This document shows positions 18,070-27,280 of a stretch of DNA of 64,000 bases, one piece after another. The translations under genes were made by a program, and so were the position numbers. The stretch covers positions 124,001 through 188,000 of the forward strand of contig JAOVVO010000003.1 in assembly GCA_028564675.1 (NCBI GenBank), given 5' to 3'. How positions within the stretch are numbered: position 1 is the first letter of the stretch; each line of letters begins with the position of its first letter. The notes under the pieces are model-generated. The model was given only the letters and a program-made list of their open reading frames with translations. It ran no database searches and was not told the DNA's origin. Source of the stretch: Onchocerca lupi. Its lineage: Eukaryota > Nematoda > Chromadorea > Rhabditida > Onchocercidae.

Positions 18070-19875
18070 ATGGATAAGTTGACGTATGCGATTATAGAAC
18101 ATGAGTATGACGTAGTGGTAGTAGGTGCAGGTGGAGCAGGACTCAGAACAGCACTTGAAGTCGCTGCCACTGATTTTTCAGTTGCTTGTGTCTCTAAAAT
18201 TTTTCCTACGCGCAGTCATACAGTTGCAGCGCAAGGTGGAATCAGTGCAGCTTTAGGGAATATTGCTGAGGACGATTGGCGCTGGCATGCGTATGATACA
18301 ATAAAAGGATCAGATTGGCTTGGTGATCAAGATGCAATAGAATATATGTGTAAAAATGCTGCTAAGGCTGTTATTGAACTTGAAAATTTCGGTGTGCCTT
18401 TTTCTCGTACAGAAAAAGGCACAATATACCAGCGTTCTTTTGGAGGGATGACAACTCATTTTGGTAAAGGAAAATCAGCTCAGCGTACTTGTGCGGCAGC
18501 AGATAAAACTGGGCATGCAATTCTTCACACTCTATATCAGCAGTGTCTTAAATTCAATGTTAAATTTTTTGTTGAATACTTTGTGATTGATTTAATCATG
18601 GACAATAAAACTGGGGTGTGCTATGGAGTTTTTGCCTGGTCATTATGCGATGGTACACTCCATAAATTTCGTGCACATGCGGTGGTGATAGCAACAGGTG
18701 GATATGGGCGTATTTACTTTTCTGCAACAAGTGCACACACCTGCACAGGTGATGGTAATGGTATGGTAGTAAGAGCAGGATTGCCACTTGAGGATATGGA
18801 GTTTGTGCAATTTCATCCAACAGGAATATATGGCTCAGGATGCTTGATGACAGAAGGATGTCGGGGAGAAGGTGGGTACCTTATTAATTCTCAAGGTGAG
18901 AGGTTCATGGAACGCTATGCTTCTAAGGCAAAGGACTTAGCTTCTCGCGATGTAGTAAGTCGTGCAATAACAATTGAAATTAGAGAAGGGAGAGGAGTTG
19001 GACCAAAGAAAGATCATATATATTTAACTATAGCACACCTTGATCCAAAAGTAATAAAACTGAGGCTTCCAGGAATTAGCGAAACCGCAAAGGCTTTTGC
19101 AGGAGTTGATGTTACTAAAGATCCAATACCGGTTATTCCAACTGTGCACTATAATATGGGTGGTATTCCAACCAATTATCATGGAGAAGTGATCACGTTG
19201 AAAAAAGGTAAGGAAGAAATAGTAGAAGGATTATTTGCAATTGGAGAAGCAGCATGTATTTCTGTACACGGTGCAAATCGACTTGGTTCTAACTCGCTTC
19301 TCGATCTTATAGTTTTTGGTAGAGCTGCAGCGCTAAGAGCAAAGGAAAAATTAAAGCTCAATACACCGCATAGAAAATTGCACTCAGATTGTACAGATTG
19401 GATAGTAGATAGGTTCAACAAAATGAGATTTGCTTCTGGAGAGCTTAGAGTAGCGAAAATACGCAATAAAATGCAGAACACTATGCAAAAATATGCATCT
19501 ATATTTCGCGTTGCTGAAGTTTTAGAAGAAGGTAAGAAAGCTATAAAAGAAGTAGCAAAAATGATGCCTGACATTGTCATTGAAGATCGCAGTATGATAT
19601 GGAACAGCGATTTAGTTGAAGCACTGGAACTTGCTAATATGGTTCCACAAGCGGTTATTACTATGGAGTGTGCAGCTAACCGCGAAGAAAGCAGAGGTGC
19701 TCATGCTCGTGAGGATTTTCCTAAGCGTGATGACAAAAACTGGATGAAGCATACTATGGCGTGGCTTGAAGAAGGGGAAGGAGAAATTAATGTAAAAATT
19801 GATTATAAAAAAGTTGCTGAAAAAACTTTGAGTGATGAGATTGACTTTATAGTGCCAGAAGAGAGGATTTATTAA
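18070..19875 (+). CDS. sdhA: Succinate dehydrogenase flavoprotein subunit
   Basis: A 601-residue FAD subunit of complex II, oxidising succinate to fumarate on the inner face of the membrane. The N-terminal FAD fold is VVVVGAGGAGLRTALE, and H50 in RSHTVAAQGG is the covalent FAD attachment site. Substrate-site segments HPTGIYGSG, HYNMGGIPTNYHG, GANRLGSNSLLDLIVFGR and REESRGAHAREDFPKRDD are all intact. It is not next to sdhB (49204) or sdhC/D, so the operon is dispersed. Its 3' end overlaps the convergent ankyrin gene by 29 bases. Confidence 0.98.
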   Translation: MDKLTYAIIEHEYDVVVVGAGGAGLRTALEVAATDFSVACVSKIFPTRSHTVAAQGGISAALGNIAEDDWRWHAYDTIKGSDWLGDQDAIEYMCKNAAKAVIELENFGVPFSRTEKGTIYQRSFGGMTTHFGKGKSAQRTCAAADKTGHAILHTLYQQCLKFNVKFFVEYFVIDLIMDNKTGVCYGVFAWSLCDGTLHKFRAHAVVIATGGYGRIYFSATSAHTCTGDGNGMVVRAGLPLEDMEFVQFHPTGIYGSGCLMTEGCRGEGGYLINSQGERFMERYASKAKDLASRDVVSRAITIEIREGRGVGPKKDHIYLTIAHLDPKVIKLRLPGISETAKAFAGVDVTKDPIPVIPTVHYNMGGIPTNYHGEVITLKKGKEEIVEGLFAIGEAACISVHGANRLGSNSLLDLIVFGRAAALRAKEKLKLNTPHRKLHSDCTDWIVDRFNKMRFASGELRVAKIRNKMQNTMQKYASIFRVAEVLEEGKKAIKEVAKMMPDIVIEDRSMIWNSDLVEALELANMVPQAVITMECAANREESRGAHAREDFPKRDDKNWMKHTMAWLEEGEGEINVKIDYKKVAEKTLSDEIDFIVPEERIY

Positions 19876-21853
19876 ATTGCTTGTTAGATTCTAATAGTTC
19901 TTTGGTAAATTGGGATATTGATATACCGTCTATTTTAAAACTAGGGAGGCTTTCAATACATTTTGACTGGTCTTGCAGTTCTTGTGTTTTTTGTTCTTCT
20001 AAACCATTAGGCATATTTTTTATTCTTTTGGAAGAATTACTGTATTGGGTATCATTTTTTGGTATCTTACCTTGAGACATAATTTGTTTTTCTTCAGTAA
20101 ATTTCCTTTTAGCTTTTTTAAATTCTTCATAAATGTTTTCTAAATTCAAGCAGATGAGATAACAGATTCCTATAGCTGCTATAGTAGATGATGTGGTAGT
20201 AATTGTAATACTTCCCTGAGCAGCACTAGATACTACTGCACAGGTTAGAGCAGCAAATATAAGTGTTATTATTGCTTTATAGACAACATTGTTGACACTC
20301 TTCATAATATTATGTGCTTTAAATTTTTTACCAAAATTAAGTTTTAAATTAGTTCTCATCTCATCTGGAATAAGTAATTTACCCATTGACTTCTCTATTC
20401 CTTTTATAATTTGATAATACTCTCTATTCCATAATAGTTTAGGTAGTATTAATTGCTTTGGGTCAGCGCCATTTTGCAGTAATTTGACACAGAACTTGAT
20501 TGTGTTATCACGATTTCTGGGATTGGGAAGATTATATCTACTTTTCACTGCCTTGAAAATTAACGCTACTTGTAGCGGTGTTTGTTTTTTACTATTACTA
20601 GCGTTTATAGCTTTACTTAACTTATTTTCAAGAATATTTGCGCTTTTTACTATTAAATCCAAGCATATAACCTTTTGTTCTCCTTTAAGTAAAGCAATAT
20701 AGTGTAGAGCATTCCTCTTATTACTGTCTTTAACAGTGATATCAGCACCATTTTCTAATAGTAGTTTTAAGGCTTCATATCTTTTAGTATTCTCAAAACT
20801 TGTCAGTGAAGATTTTTCACTCTTTTTTTGTATGTATTGGAGTAGTTTATGAAAAGGTGTTTGCCCCTTTTCATTAATAGCATTAATAGCGTAAATAAAT
20901 TCATCTTTACTTAAAATCAACTTCAAATATGCAATTTTTTGTCTTCCTTTGAATGAAACGATATAATGTAGAGCGTTATTTTCTTTTTTATCCTGAGTAG
21001 TAATATTGGCACCGTTTTCTAGCAATAGCTTGAAGATTTTATATTTGTTAGTATTTTTAAATTCTTTTTTTATTATATTTTTTATTTCATTTATTGATGA
21101 AGACTTTTTGCTTTTTTCCTGTATATACTGGAGTAGTTTATGAAAAGGTGTTTGCCCTTCTTGATTCTTTCTATTGTTTATGGCATTGATAAATTGTTCT
21201 TTTTGAACTACTTTCAGTAATATATTGAGGAATTCAAGCTTTTGTTCTTTTTTCAATTTTGAAATTATTAGATGTAGAGCGTTGTTGCCATTTGTATCTT
21301 TAAAGCTAACATCCAACCCTTTTTGTAACAGTTCTTTAAAAAGTTTTTTATCGTAATTATTAATTGCTGAATGTAATAAATAATTACTATTAATATCTAA
21401 AATATTTATAGTACGTGTTATAATATCTTTAGCTTTTTTTTCTATATTAGGTTTTTGCTCCGATTTAGGTTGTTTTACTAACTTTGTTGATTTTTCTAAG
21501 AAATTACGATAGTATGTTTTTTGCTCTTCTTTTAAGCTTTGTAATTCTTCTGTAAATAATTCTAAATTACTGTAGTTGGTTTTATGTTTTAACAGTTTTG
21601 CGAAGAACTTAAGCGTGTTATTGTTATTCTGGATCCTATTAGATTCATGTTTTTCTTTTGTTATCTTGTTGATTAATATATCCTGAATAGGAGTCTTTCC
21701 ATCATCTTTGCTATAAATGAACTTTACTGGATTTTCTTTGCTAACCGTTTTAATTAAGGTACCTAGGAACTTAAGTTTCTGTTTCCTTTTAAAGAAGGCA
21801 ATGAGGTATAAAATATTTTTTCTTTCCTTATCTTTTATGCTGCTAATATCCAT
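19847..21853 (-). CDS. Ankyrin-repeat protein with C-terminal transmembrane pair
   Basis: A 668-residue protein with ankyrin units in a larger supra-repeat of about 90-100 residues. NALH motifs occur near residues 191, 293 and 381, LLLENGA near 276 and 365, and nearly identical GQTPFHKLLQYIQ segments near 233 and 330. After the repeats come two hydrophobic stretches (about 523-545 and 552-570), then a charged C-terminal tail rich in lysine, glutamine and asparagine. Ankyrin proteins with a membrane hairpin are frequent in Wolbachia and are suspected host-interaction factors; no function is known for this one. It lies nine bases downstream of the 198-residue lysine-rich gene, probably in one transcript, and overlaps the sdhA 3' end. 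Confidence 0.85.
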   Translation of the reverse strand: MDISSIKDKERKNILYLIAFFKRKQKLKFLGTLIKTVSKENPVKFIYSKDDGKTPIQDILINKITKEKHESNRIQNNNNTLKFFAKLLKHKTNYSNLELFTEELQSLKEEQKTYYRNFLEKSTKLVKQPKSEQKPNIEKKAKDIITRTINILDINSNYLLHSAINNYDKKLFKELLQKGLDVSFKDTNGNNALHLIISKLKKEQKLEFLNILLKVVQKEQFINAINNRKNQEGQTPFHKLLQYIQEKSKKSSSINEIKNIIKKEFKNTNKYKIFKLLLENGANITTQDKKENNALHYIVSFKGRQKIAYLKLILSKDEFIYAINAINEKGQTPFHKLLQYIQKKSEKSSLTSFENTKRYEALKLLLENGADITVKDSNKRNALHYIALLKGEQKVICLDLIVKSANILENKLSKAINASNSKKQTPLQVALIFKAVKSRYNLPNPRNRDNTIKFCVKLLQNGADPKQLILPKLLWNREYYQIIKGIEKSMGKLLIPDEMRTNLKLNFGKKFKAHNIMKSVNNVVYKAIITLIFAALTCAVVSSAAQGSITITTTSSTIAAIGICYLICLNLENIYEEFKKAKRKFTEEKQIMSQGKIPKNDTQYSNSSKRIKNMPNGLEEQKTQELQDQSKCIESLPSFKIDGISISQFTKELLESNKQFNKSSLLAL
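20815..21165 (-). repeat. Long tandem duplication inside the ankyrin gene
   Basis: Two nearly identical blocks, at about 20820-20870 and 21110-21165, encode GQTPFHKLLQYIQ followed by EKSKKSS or KKSEKSS. They mark a unit of about 290 bases that has been duplicated within the gene. Confidence 0.75.
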
Positions 21854-21861
21854 ACAATTTT

Positions 21862-22458
21862 TTAGATTTTTTTAAAATTTTTATCATTTTGATTTTTGAT
21901 TGTTTTCAATAATTGAGTACTATTACTTACTACTATGTTGTTTGTTTTTACTTTATGATCATCTTCAGTATCCCTGCTGTAGCCACTTTCTAGTTCACTA
22001 TTTTCATTATTTTTGTGATTGTTTTGCTTGTGGGTAGCAGTGCTATTAAAGCAATGTTTCCTATTACAAGTAATTTCAGAAATTACTTGTCTTATTTCTT
22101 CTTTTTTTGTAAGGTCTGGTTCTTTTGATATTTTTCTGTTTAATGCCAGAAGAAAGCTCAAGGTATAGTATATATAATATTTTTCTTGCTCTCTAAGTGA
22201 TTCTCTTAATCTAGTTAATGCTTCAGGATTAGCACCTTTTTTGATTAACCTTTTGCCCTTCTTGATAGCTCTATCTTGACTTCTTGGTTTTTTGCGTTTG
22301 TGCTCTTCTTTTTTTGCCTTTCTCTCTATAGCACTATACGATTGCTTATCTTTTTTTTCCTGCTCTTGCCTTTCATTTTTATCTATGTATTCTTCTAATT
22401 TATTCGTATTAGCAATTAGTATATTTATGTTTATACCCATGTAAATCCTGAATATCAA
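21862..22458 (-). CDS. Lysine-rich hypothetical protein upstream of the ankyrin gene
   Basis: A 198-residue, very basic protein. Residues about 20-80 are lysine, glutamate and arginine rich (KAKKEEHKRKKPRSQDRAIK) and probably helical or coiled; the C-terminal third is low-complexity and asparagine rich. The middle segment KKGANPEALTRLRESL resembles a single degenerate ankyrin unit (compare 'GADPxxLxxLxxxL'), so this may be the split-off N-terminal part of the ankyrin protein that starts nine bases later. No family is recognised. The first ATG in frame was used; MGININILIAN seven codons in is an equally good start. Confidence 0.6.
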   Translation of the reverse strand: MIFRIYMGININILIANTNKLEEYIDKNERQEQEKKDKQSYSAIERKAKKEEHKRKKPRSQDRAIKKGKRLIKKGANPEALTRLRESLREQEKYYIYYTLSFLLALNRKISKEPDLTKKEEIRQVISEITCNRKHCFNSTATHKQNNHKNNENSELESGYSRDTEDDHKVKTNNIVVSNSTQLLKTIKNQNDKNFKKI

Positions 22459-22889
22459 AGCTATTTAGTTATTAGTACGGAAAACTTATTTTGTTGAAAA
22501 TAATAATAAAAAGTTAAATTAAACTGTTAAATTAGCTAAATATTGTATGTATAATCAAAGTAAGGTAGAAAGGTAAAAAATTAGTTTTTATTAGAAGATT
22601 TGTCATCGTAACTATAAACTCCACTTTAATGTTCACTGCTATTTTACCCTTTTAATCTTAAAAAAGAATGAACTCACCTAAGGTGGGTTTCAAAATTATT
22701 TTAGCTTAAGTTGTTTTCAAAAAAAAAACAAAAGGTGATAATTAAACTTTATTTTTGTGTGTATGAAAATGTAGCTTTATAGTATATGTTATTTTCAAAA
22801 AGGTCAAGGTAAGATTTTATCCGTATAACTTATATTTTAATTTAATTGTGTTTTATTAAAAATAACTTTAAATTTAATGAATAATTAAT
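22459..22889. other. Divergent intergenic region between the ankyrin locus and pyrC
   Basis: About 430 bases carrying the promoters of two divergent transcripts. The only structured element seen is the inverted repeat at 22671-22689, listed separately. Confidence 0.5.
22671..22689. promoter_or_regulatory. Hairpin in the pyrC upstream region
   Basis: AACTCACC / GGTGGGTT with a 3-base loop, an 8-base stem with one G-T pair. On the minus strand it is followed shortly by TTCTTTTTTAAG, like an intrinsic terminator, but no minus-strand gene ends here. It may be a regulatory or processing hairpin of the pyrC leader. Confidence 0.35.
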
Positions 22890-24233
22890 ATGTGCAAACC
22901 TATGACTGAAACTTGGAGTTTATTACAAGTAGGGCAGAAGGAAAATTATAAAGTGGCATATACGAATGCTCGTATTATTGATCCAGAGACTAAACTTGAT
23001 ATGAAAGGCTCACTGCTAACTGAAGGGAGTAAGATAGTTGATTTTGGTGAATCATTGTTTTTAGATGGAGTCCCAAGTGGAATTGACGAGATGGTAGACT
23101 GCAAAGGACTTGTTTTGATGCCAGGTCTTATTGATGTTCATGTACATTTTCGTGAACCAGGCCAAGAGCATAAAGAAACTATATATACAGGCAGCAAATC
23201 TGCAGCTGCGGGAGGTGTGACAACTGTAGTTTGTCAGCCTAATACTGTTCCGGTAATAGATAGTGTTGTTTTGGCTAAGTATTTGAAATGTCGAGCGCTT
23301 GAAACTTCACATGTAAACGTTGAATTCTATGCTAAAATCACCACTTCGGAGGAAAGGTTAACTGAAATGGTACTTTTAAAAGAAGCAGGTGCAGTTGGAT
23401 TTACTGACGATGGTATGCCAGTTATGAATTCAATGGTTATGAGACAAGCACTGCTTTATTCAAGTATGCTGAACGTTCCTATTGCTCAACATGCAGAAGA
23501 TTTAAATTTATCGGCAGGTGGAGCGATTAATGCAGGTAAGATTTCTGAAGAATTAGGAGTGAAGGGAATCTTAAGTACGTCAGAGTCAATCATGGTAAGT
23601 CGTGATATACTGCTCATGAAAGATATGGAAAACGTGCACTATCACGTTTTGCATATCTCCTCAAAGGATTCGCTTGATATGATTAAACGTGCAAAAGATT
23701 TAGGGTTAAATGTTACATGTGAAGTGACTCCTCATCACTTCACTTTAACTGAGGATATAGTGAAACAACATGGAGCAATCGCAAAAGTAAACCCCCCACT
23801 TCGTACTGAAGGAGATCGTTTGGCTATGGTTGAAGGTTTAAAAACAGGTGTAATTGATTGTATTGCAACTGATCACGCACCTCATGATCGTGATTCTAAA
23901 GATCTACCGCTAGAAAACGCTGCATTTGGCATTGTAGGCCTTGAAACAATTCTTCCCCTTTCACTTGAACTTTATCACAGTGGGCAAATGAGTTTGTTTG
24001 ATGTATTGGCAAAGCTTACATATAAGCCTGCGGATATAATACACGTACCACGCGGTCGTATACAAAAGAACCTTACTGCAGACTTAATTCTAGTTGACCT
24101 GAATCACGAATGGGAAATTAAGATTGATAGTTTTGCTAGTAAATCAAAAAATTCTCCTTTTGATAGACGCAAGGTAAAAGGATACACAGTGCGCACTGTT
24201 GTATCCGGCAAAACCGTATATTCACGCGAATGA
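22890..24233 (+). CDS. pyrC: Dihydroorotase
   Basis: A 447-residue class I dihydroorotase, the cyclic amidohydrolase that closes carbamoyl-aspartate to dihydroorotate in UMP synthesis. Metal ligands and active-site motifs are intact: DVHVHFREPGQEH, GFTDDGMPV, QHAED, HVLHISS, CEVTPHHFTLT and IATDHAPHD. The C-terminal AFGIVGLETILPLSLEL and PRGRIQKNLTADLILVDL are also typical. The product feeds PyrD at 8760. It stands alone on the plus strand. Confidence 0.96.
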   Translation: MCKPMTETWSLLQVGQKENYKVAYTNARIIDPETKLDMKGSLLTEGSKIVDFGESLFLDGVPSGIDEMVDCKGLVLMPGLIDVHVHFREPGQEHKETIYTGSKSAAAGGVTTVVCQPNTVPVIDSVVLAKYLKCRALETSHVNVEFYAKITTSEERLTEMVLLKEAGAVGFTDDGMPVMNSMVMRQALLYSSMLNVPIAQHAEDLNLSAGGAINAGKISEELGVKGILSTSESIMVSRDILLMKDMENVHYHVLHISSKDSLDMIKRAKDLGLNVTCEVTPHHFTLTEDIVKQHGAIAKVNPPLRTEGDRLAMVEGLKTGVIDCIATDHAPHDRDSKDLPLENAAFGIVGLETILPLSLELYHSGQMSLFDVLAKLTYKPADIIHVPRGRIQKNLTADLILVDLNHEWEIKIDSFASKSKNSPFDRRKVKGYTVRTVVSGKTVYSRE

Positions 24234-24439
24234 TTTTTTTCACAGAAAGCTTACTCATATAGCTATATAAAACCTTCATTTTTATGTAATTTATAACTTT
24301 TTTGATCTTGACAATTTTATTGAGAGTATTAAATGCTGTGTAAAAACATTTACTCTTTTCACTATATTTAATTAACTTAATTTTGAATTCTTTTACTGCT
24401 GGTAGGGCTGTTTTTATGTTCTATAATAGGTTTTCTATT

Positions 24440-25325
24440 GTTCGATGTTTCAACAAAGACCTATTGATTTGATCGATCACGTCTTAAAATTCATATTCAG
24501 TAAGTGCGTTATCTTTTTAGATTTGCATGAAATTAATCCTATGAAAAGTTGATCTGTTGGACGTTTTAATAAATCATCAGCTATAGAAAGGTAAAAATTC
24601 ATTTTACTAGCATACTTTGGTTTTAAAGTCTTTATTTTTAGTTTAGTTGCCATAAAGCAACATAACTTTAGTATCTAAATGAATTGCCTGTTAATAAACG
24701 CAAATCTTTCTTCTCCAAGTTTGAGCAGTAACTTTTCTATATGTTTTACAAGCTATTTTCCTATTATTTATATTTTTCATAAGTATCATCTTCTATACTT
24801 TAAAAAGTAAAAATATATGAATCCTTTAATATATAATATGCTAGATCTGATTGAGAGGATGGTAACTTATTTTTAAAATTAGTAATTGCTTGTTCTTAAT
24901 ATTTATGTAATTCACGTTTTATTTATATTGCCATAACATTATTATATGTCTAGCCGTTGTTCTATAGCTTTTTTGAAAATGGAAAAGGTCTTCTTGTCTA
25001 TAATCACTATACTATATAAAACTAAGGCAATTTTGTAGCAACTATTGCATAGATTCAACATTAAAGTATTTTTCAGCAAATTTACGTATATATTTTAGAT
25101 TTCTTGAGCTAAAACCTTTCATTTTTGGAAATACACTTTTCAATTTTTACTTAGTTGGTATCAGTAACTTTTGTTTCCTGATCATATTCCCTTGGGGTTT
25201 TAAGATCTCTGTACCAACATAGTGGTAAAGCAAAATAAGCTTGTTATTTACAATAGGTGCTACTTTATAATGGTTTTTGCAATATAATCCTTAGATATCA
25301 TTCTAAGGATTTCGTATACTTTCTT
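24440..25325 (-). pseudogene. Wrecked DUF1016 (YhcG-type PD-(D/E)XK nuclease) gene
   Basis: Minus-strand fragments match the two domains of the DUF1016/YhcG family in order. FPKMKGFSSRNLKYIRKFAE at about 25070-25140 corresponds to the N-terminal domain. Further on comes KTLKPKYASKMNFYLSIADD, continuing LLKRPTDQLFIGLISCKSK, at about 24510-24655, which is the nuclease domain. KDNALTEYEF and DVIDQI follow in another frame. Multiple stops and frame changes separate the pieces. Intact members are predicted nucleases often carried with mobile elements and restriction-type loci; here nothing functional is left. Confidence 0.7.
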
Positions 25326-25338
25326 TCCATAGTTTTTG

Positions 25339-26673
25339 CTACTGCTTATCTTTTACTTTTTTTAATCTTGCAACGATACTTTCTCTGCCAATAAAAACTA
25401 ACAACTGAGCAAGTTCAGGACCTGTTTTTGTGCCTGTTAAAGCTAAACGAAGCTGCATAAATAAGTCTTTTGTTTTTGTATCCACTACCTTTCGAATAGC
25501 TTTAACCCATTCTGATAATGTGTTTTCGTTACAATCACCTTGCGGCAATACATTGAGCGCAATCTTTATAATTTCCTTATCAAAAATCACAGGTTCTATA
25601 TCAGATTTGCATATTTGCCACCACTTTGCTACCTCCGAGAACTTTTTTATATTGTTTCTTATAAAATACCAAAACTCCGAAGAGTTTACTCTGATTTGAT
25701 TTAGACGCTCTTTCACCGCTTTAAATGGCATTTTCTGCAGAGCTTTACTATTTAGCTTATATACTTCATCTAGACTAAATTGGGTAGATGCTGAGCTAAA
25801 TTTTTTAATGTTAAATGAGTTAATCAAAGATTGCATGTCAACATGAGCCTTAATAGGATCTGATGTTCCAAGCTTTGCTAAGTAGCTAACGAGCGTAATT
25901 GGTTCAATTTCACTTTTTTTGATAAATCTGATGTCCAATCCACCTTTTCGCTTTGATATTTTGCTATCATTAAAATGTAGCAGAGAAAGGTGAGCAAACG
26001 TCGGAGCTTTTGTTTTTAATGCTAGTATTATTTGTATTTGCGCTACAGTGTTAGGTATATGATCTTCCCCACGTATGATATGGGTTATATTAAAATCAAT
26101 ATCATCGATGACAGAAGGTAGCATATATGTATAAATTCCGTCTTCTCTTCTTACTATAGGGTCACTGATGTAACTGGTTGCAATATTTATTTTGCCTTTA
26201 ATTTCATCGTCCCATTTAACGATTTCATTTCTATCCAACTTAAATCTAAAATATGGTTTTCGTCCTTCTTGCTCATAACTAGCTTTCTCCTGCTCAGTTA
26301 GAAATAGTGCACCTCTATCATAAATGGGAGGAAGTCCATGTTTTAGTTGTAGTTTGCGTTTAATATCTAACTCCTTTCTTGTTTCATAGCATGCATAAAT
26401 ATACCCTTCTTTTACTAACTGCAAAAACACCTCGTTGTAGCGCTCAAAGCGCTCTGATTGCTTAAAGTTTAAATCCCAATCTATATTAACCCATTGCAAG
26501 TCTTGTATGATGCTATTTATATACTTGATATCTGAACGCTGGAAGTCAGTATCGTCAAAACGAAGCAGAAATTTTCCGTTTTGACTGCGTGTATACATCC
26601 AGCAGATAAGCGCAGTGCGAATATTCCCTACATGAAGATAGCCAGTTGGGCTTGGGGCGAATCTTGTTAACAT
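25339..26673 (-). CDS. gltX: Glutamyl-tRNA synthetase
   Basis: A 444-residue class I synthetase charging tRNA-Glu (and, if nondiscriminating, tRNA-Gln for GatCAB). The N terminus TRFAPSPTGYLHVGNIRTAL contains the HIGH signature as HVGN, and DSKISKRKGG is the KMSKS loop. The VIDDIDFNITHIIRGEDH segment is typical of the catalytic domain. Length is near the family norm of about 450-470. Two gltX copies are usual in this lineage; this window shows only one, so whether it is the Glu- or Gln-directed copy is not decided. Confidence 0.96.
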   Translation of the reverse strand: MLTRFAPSPTGYLHVGNIRTALICWMYTRSQNGKFLLRFDDTDFQRSDIKYINSIIQDLQWVNIDWDLNFKQSERFERYNEVFLQLVKEGYIYACYETRKELDIKRKLQLKHGLPPIYDRGALFLTEQEKASYEQEGRKPYFRFKLDRNEIVKWDDEIKGKINIATSYISDPIVRREDGIYTYMLPSVIDDIDFNITHIIRGEDHIPNTVAQIQIILALKTKAPTFAHLSLLHFNDSKISKRKGGLDIRFIKKSEIEPITLVSYLAKLGTSDPIKAHVDMQSLINSFNIKKFSSASTQFSLDEVYKLNSKALQKMPFKAVKERLNQIRVNSSEFWYFIRNNIKKFSEVAKWWQICKSDIEPVIFDKEIIKIALNVLPQGDCNENTLSEWVKAIRKVVDTKTKDLFMQLRLALTGTKTGPELAQLLVFIGRESIVARLKKVKDKQ

Positions 26674-27280
26674 TTGTGTCTCTAGCTTTTTTCGATTTTA
26701 TATAAATATGCAACTAAAGCAAGAAAAGCAATTTAAGTTTATGTAAATGCTTTGTTTACTATAAAGAGTTTAAGTAGCTGATAGAGATACGAAGCAAAAC
26801 TACTTAGCAGACTTTGCCAATCTTCTTATTATGATAGTGAAGGTATCTTTAACTTGTATAAGACAAGTGCTAAAGTTTCTTTTGCCTTTTTTTACTTAGT
26901 AGATTTCTTAAATATTAATGCAATTATGTGCGACCATTTGTTTTTTACAATAAATGGTGTTATTTCAGCACGTGCGCTAGAATCTATATTTCTTTTTTCT
27001 GGATTTAGTGTTGGGTTACTTGAATAGTAGCTATAAATCCTGTTATCTAAATGTTTGACAAGGGACCTAGTTTTTAGTATAATTTTACCTATATGAAGGT
27101 TGTAGTAAAAATGATGTTGTATGAGTATCAATATTGAAGTTGAGTTTTCATTGTGTAACCGGTTGTTAAATCTCTAGTGTTAGTTGCTTAGTGGTAACCC
27201 TTTGTGATGTATTGAGTAGCGGTGCTTACGGGTTTACACTTTATATATTAGAGTATGTACTAACTTGTAAAAAATGTAAA
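26674..27280. other. Divergent intergenic region between gltX and miaB
   Basis: About 600 bases. Apart from a 79-codon minus-strand frame (listed separately) I see no gene, and no clear promoter motif. Confidence 0.4.
26892..27131 (-). CDS. Small hypothetical open frame or gene remnant
   Basis: A 79-codon frame on the minus strand with a fairly balanced composition (for example NPEKRNIDSSARAEITPFIV). No domain, signal or membrane segment is recognised and no ribosome binding site is evident. It could be the tail of a decayed gene or chance; treat as tentative. Confidence 0.25.
   Translation of the reverse strand: MILIQHHFYYNLHIGKIILKTRSLVKHLDNRIYSYYSSNPTLNPEKRNIDSSARAEITPFIVKNKWSHIIALIFKKSTK

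Noticed and set aside
19179..19580. 133-codon frame opposite sdhA
   Set aside because: Antisense shadow of a well-conserved gene; no ribosome binding site or domain.
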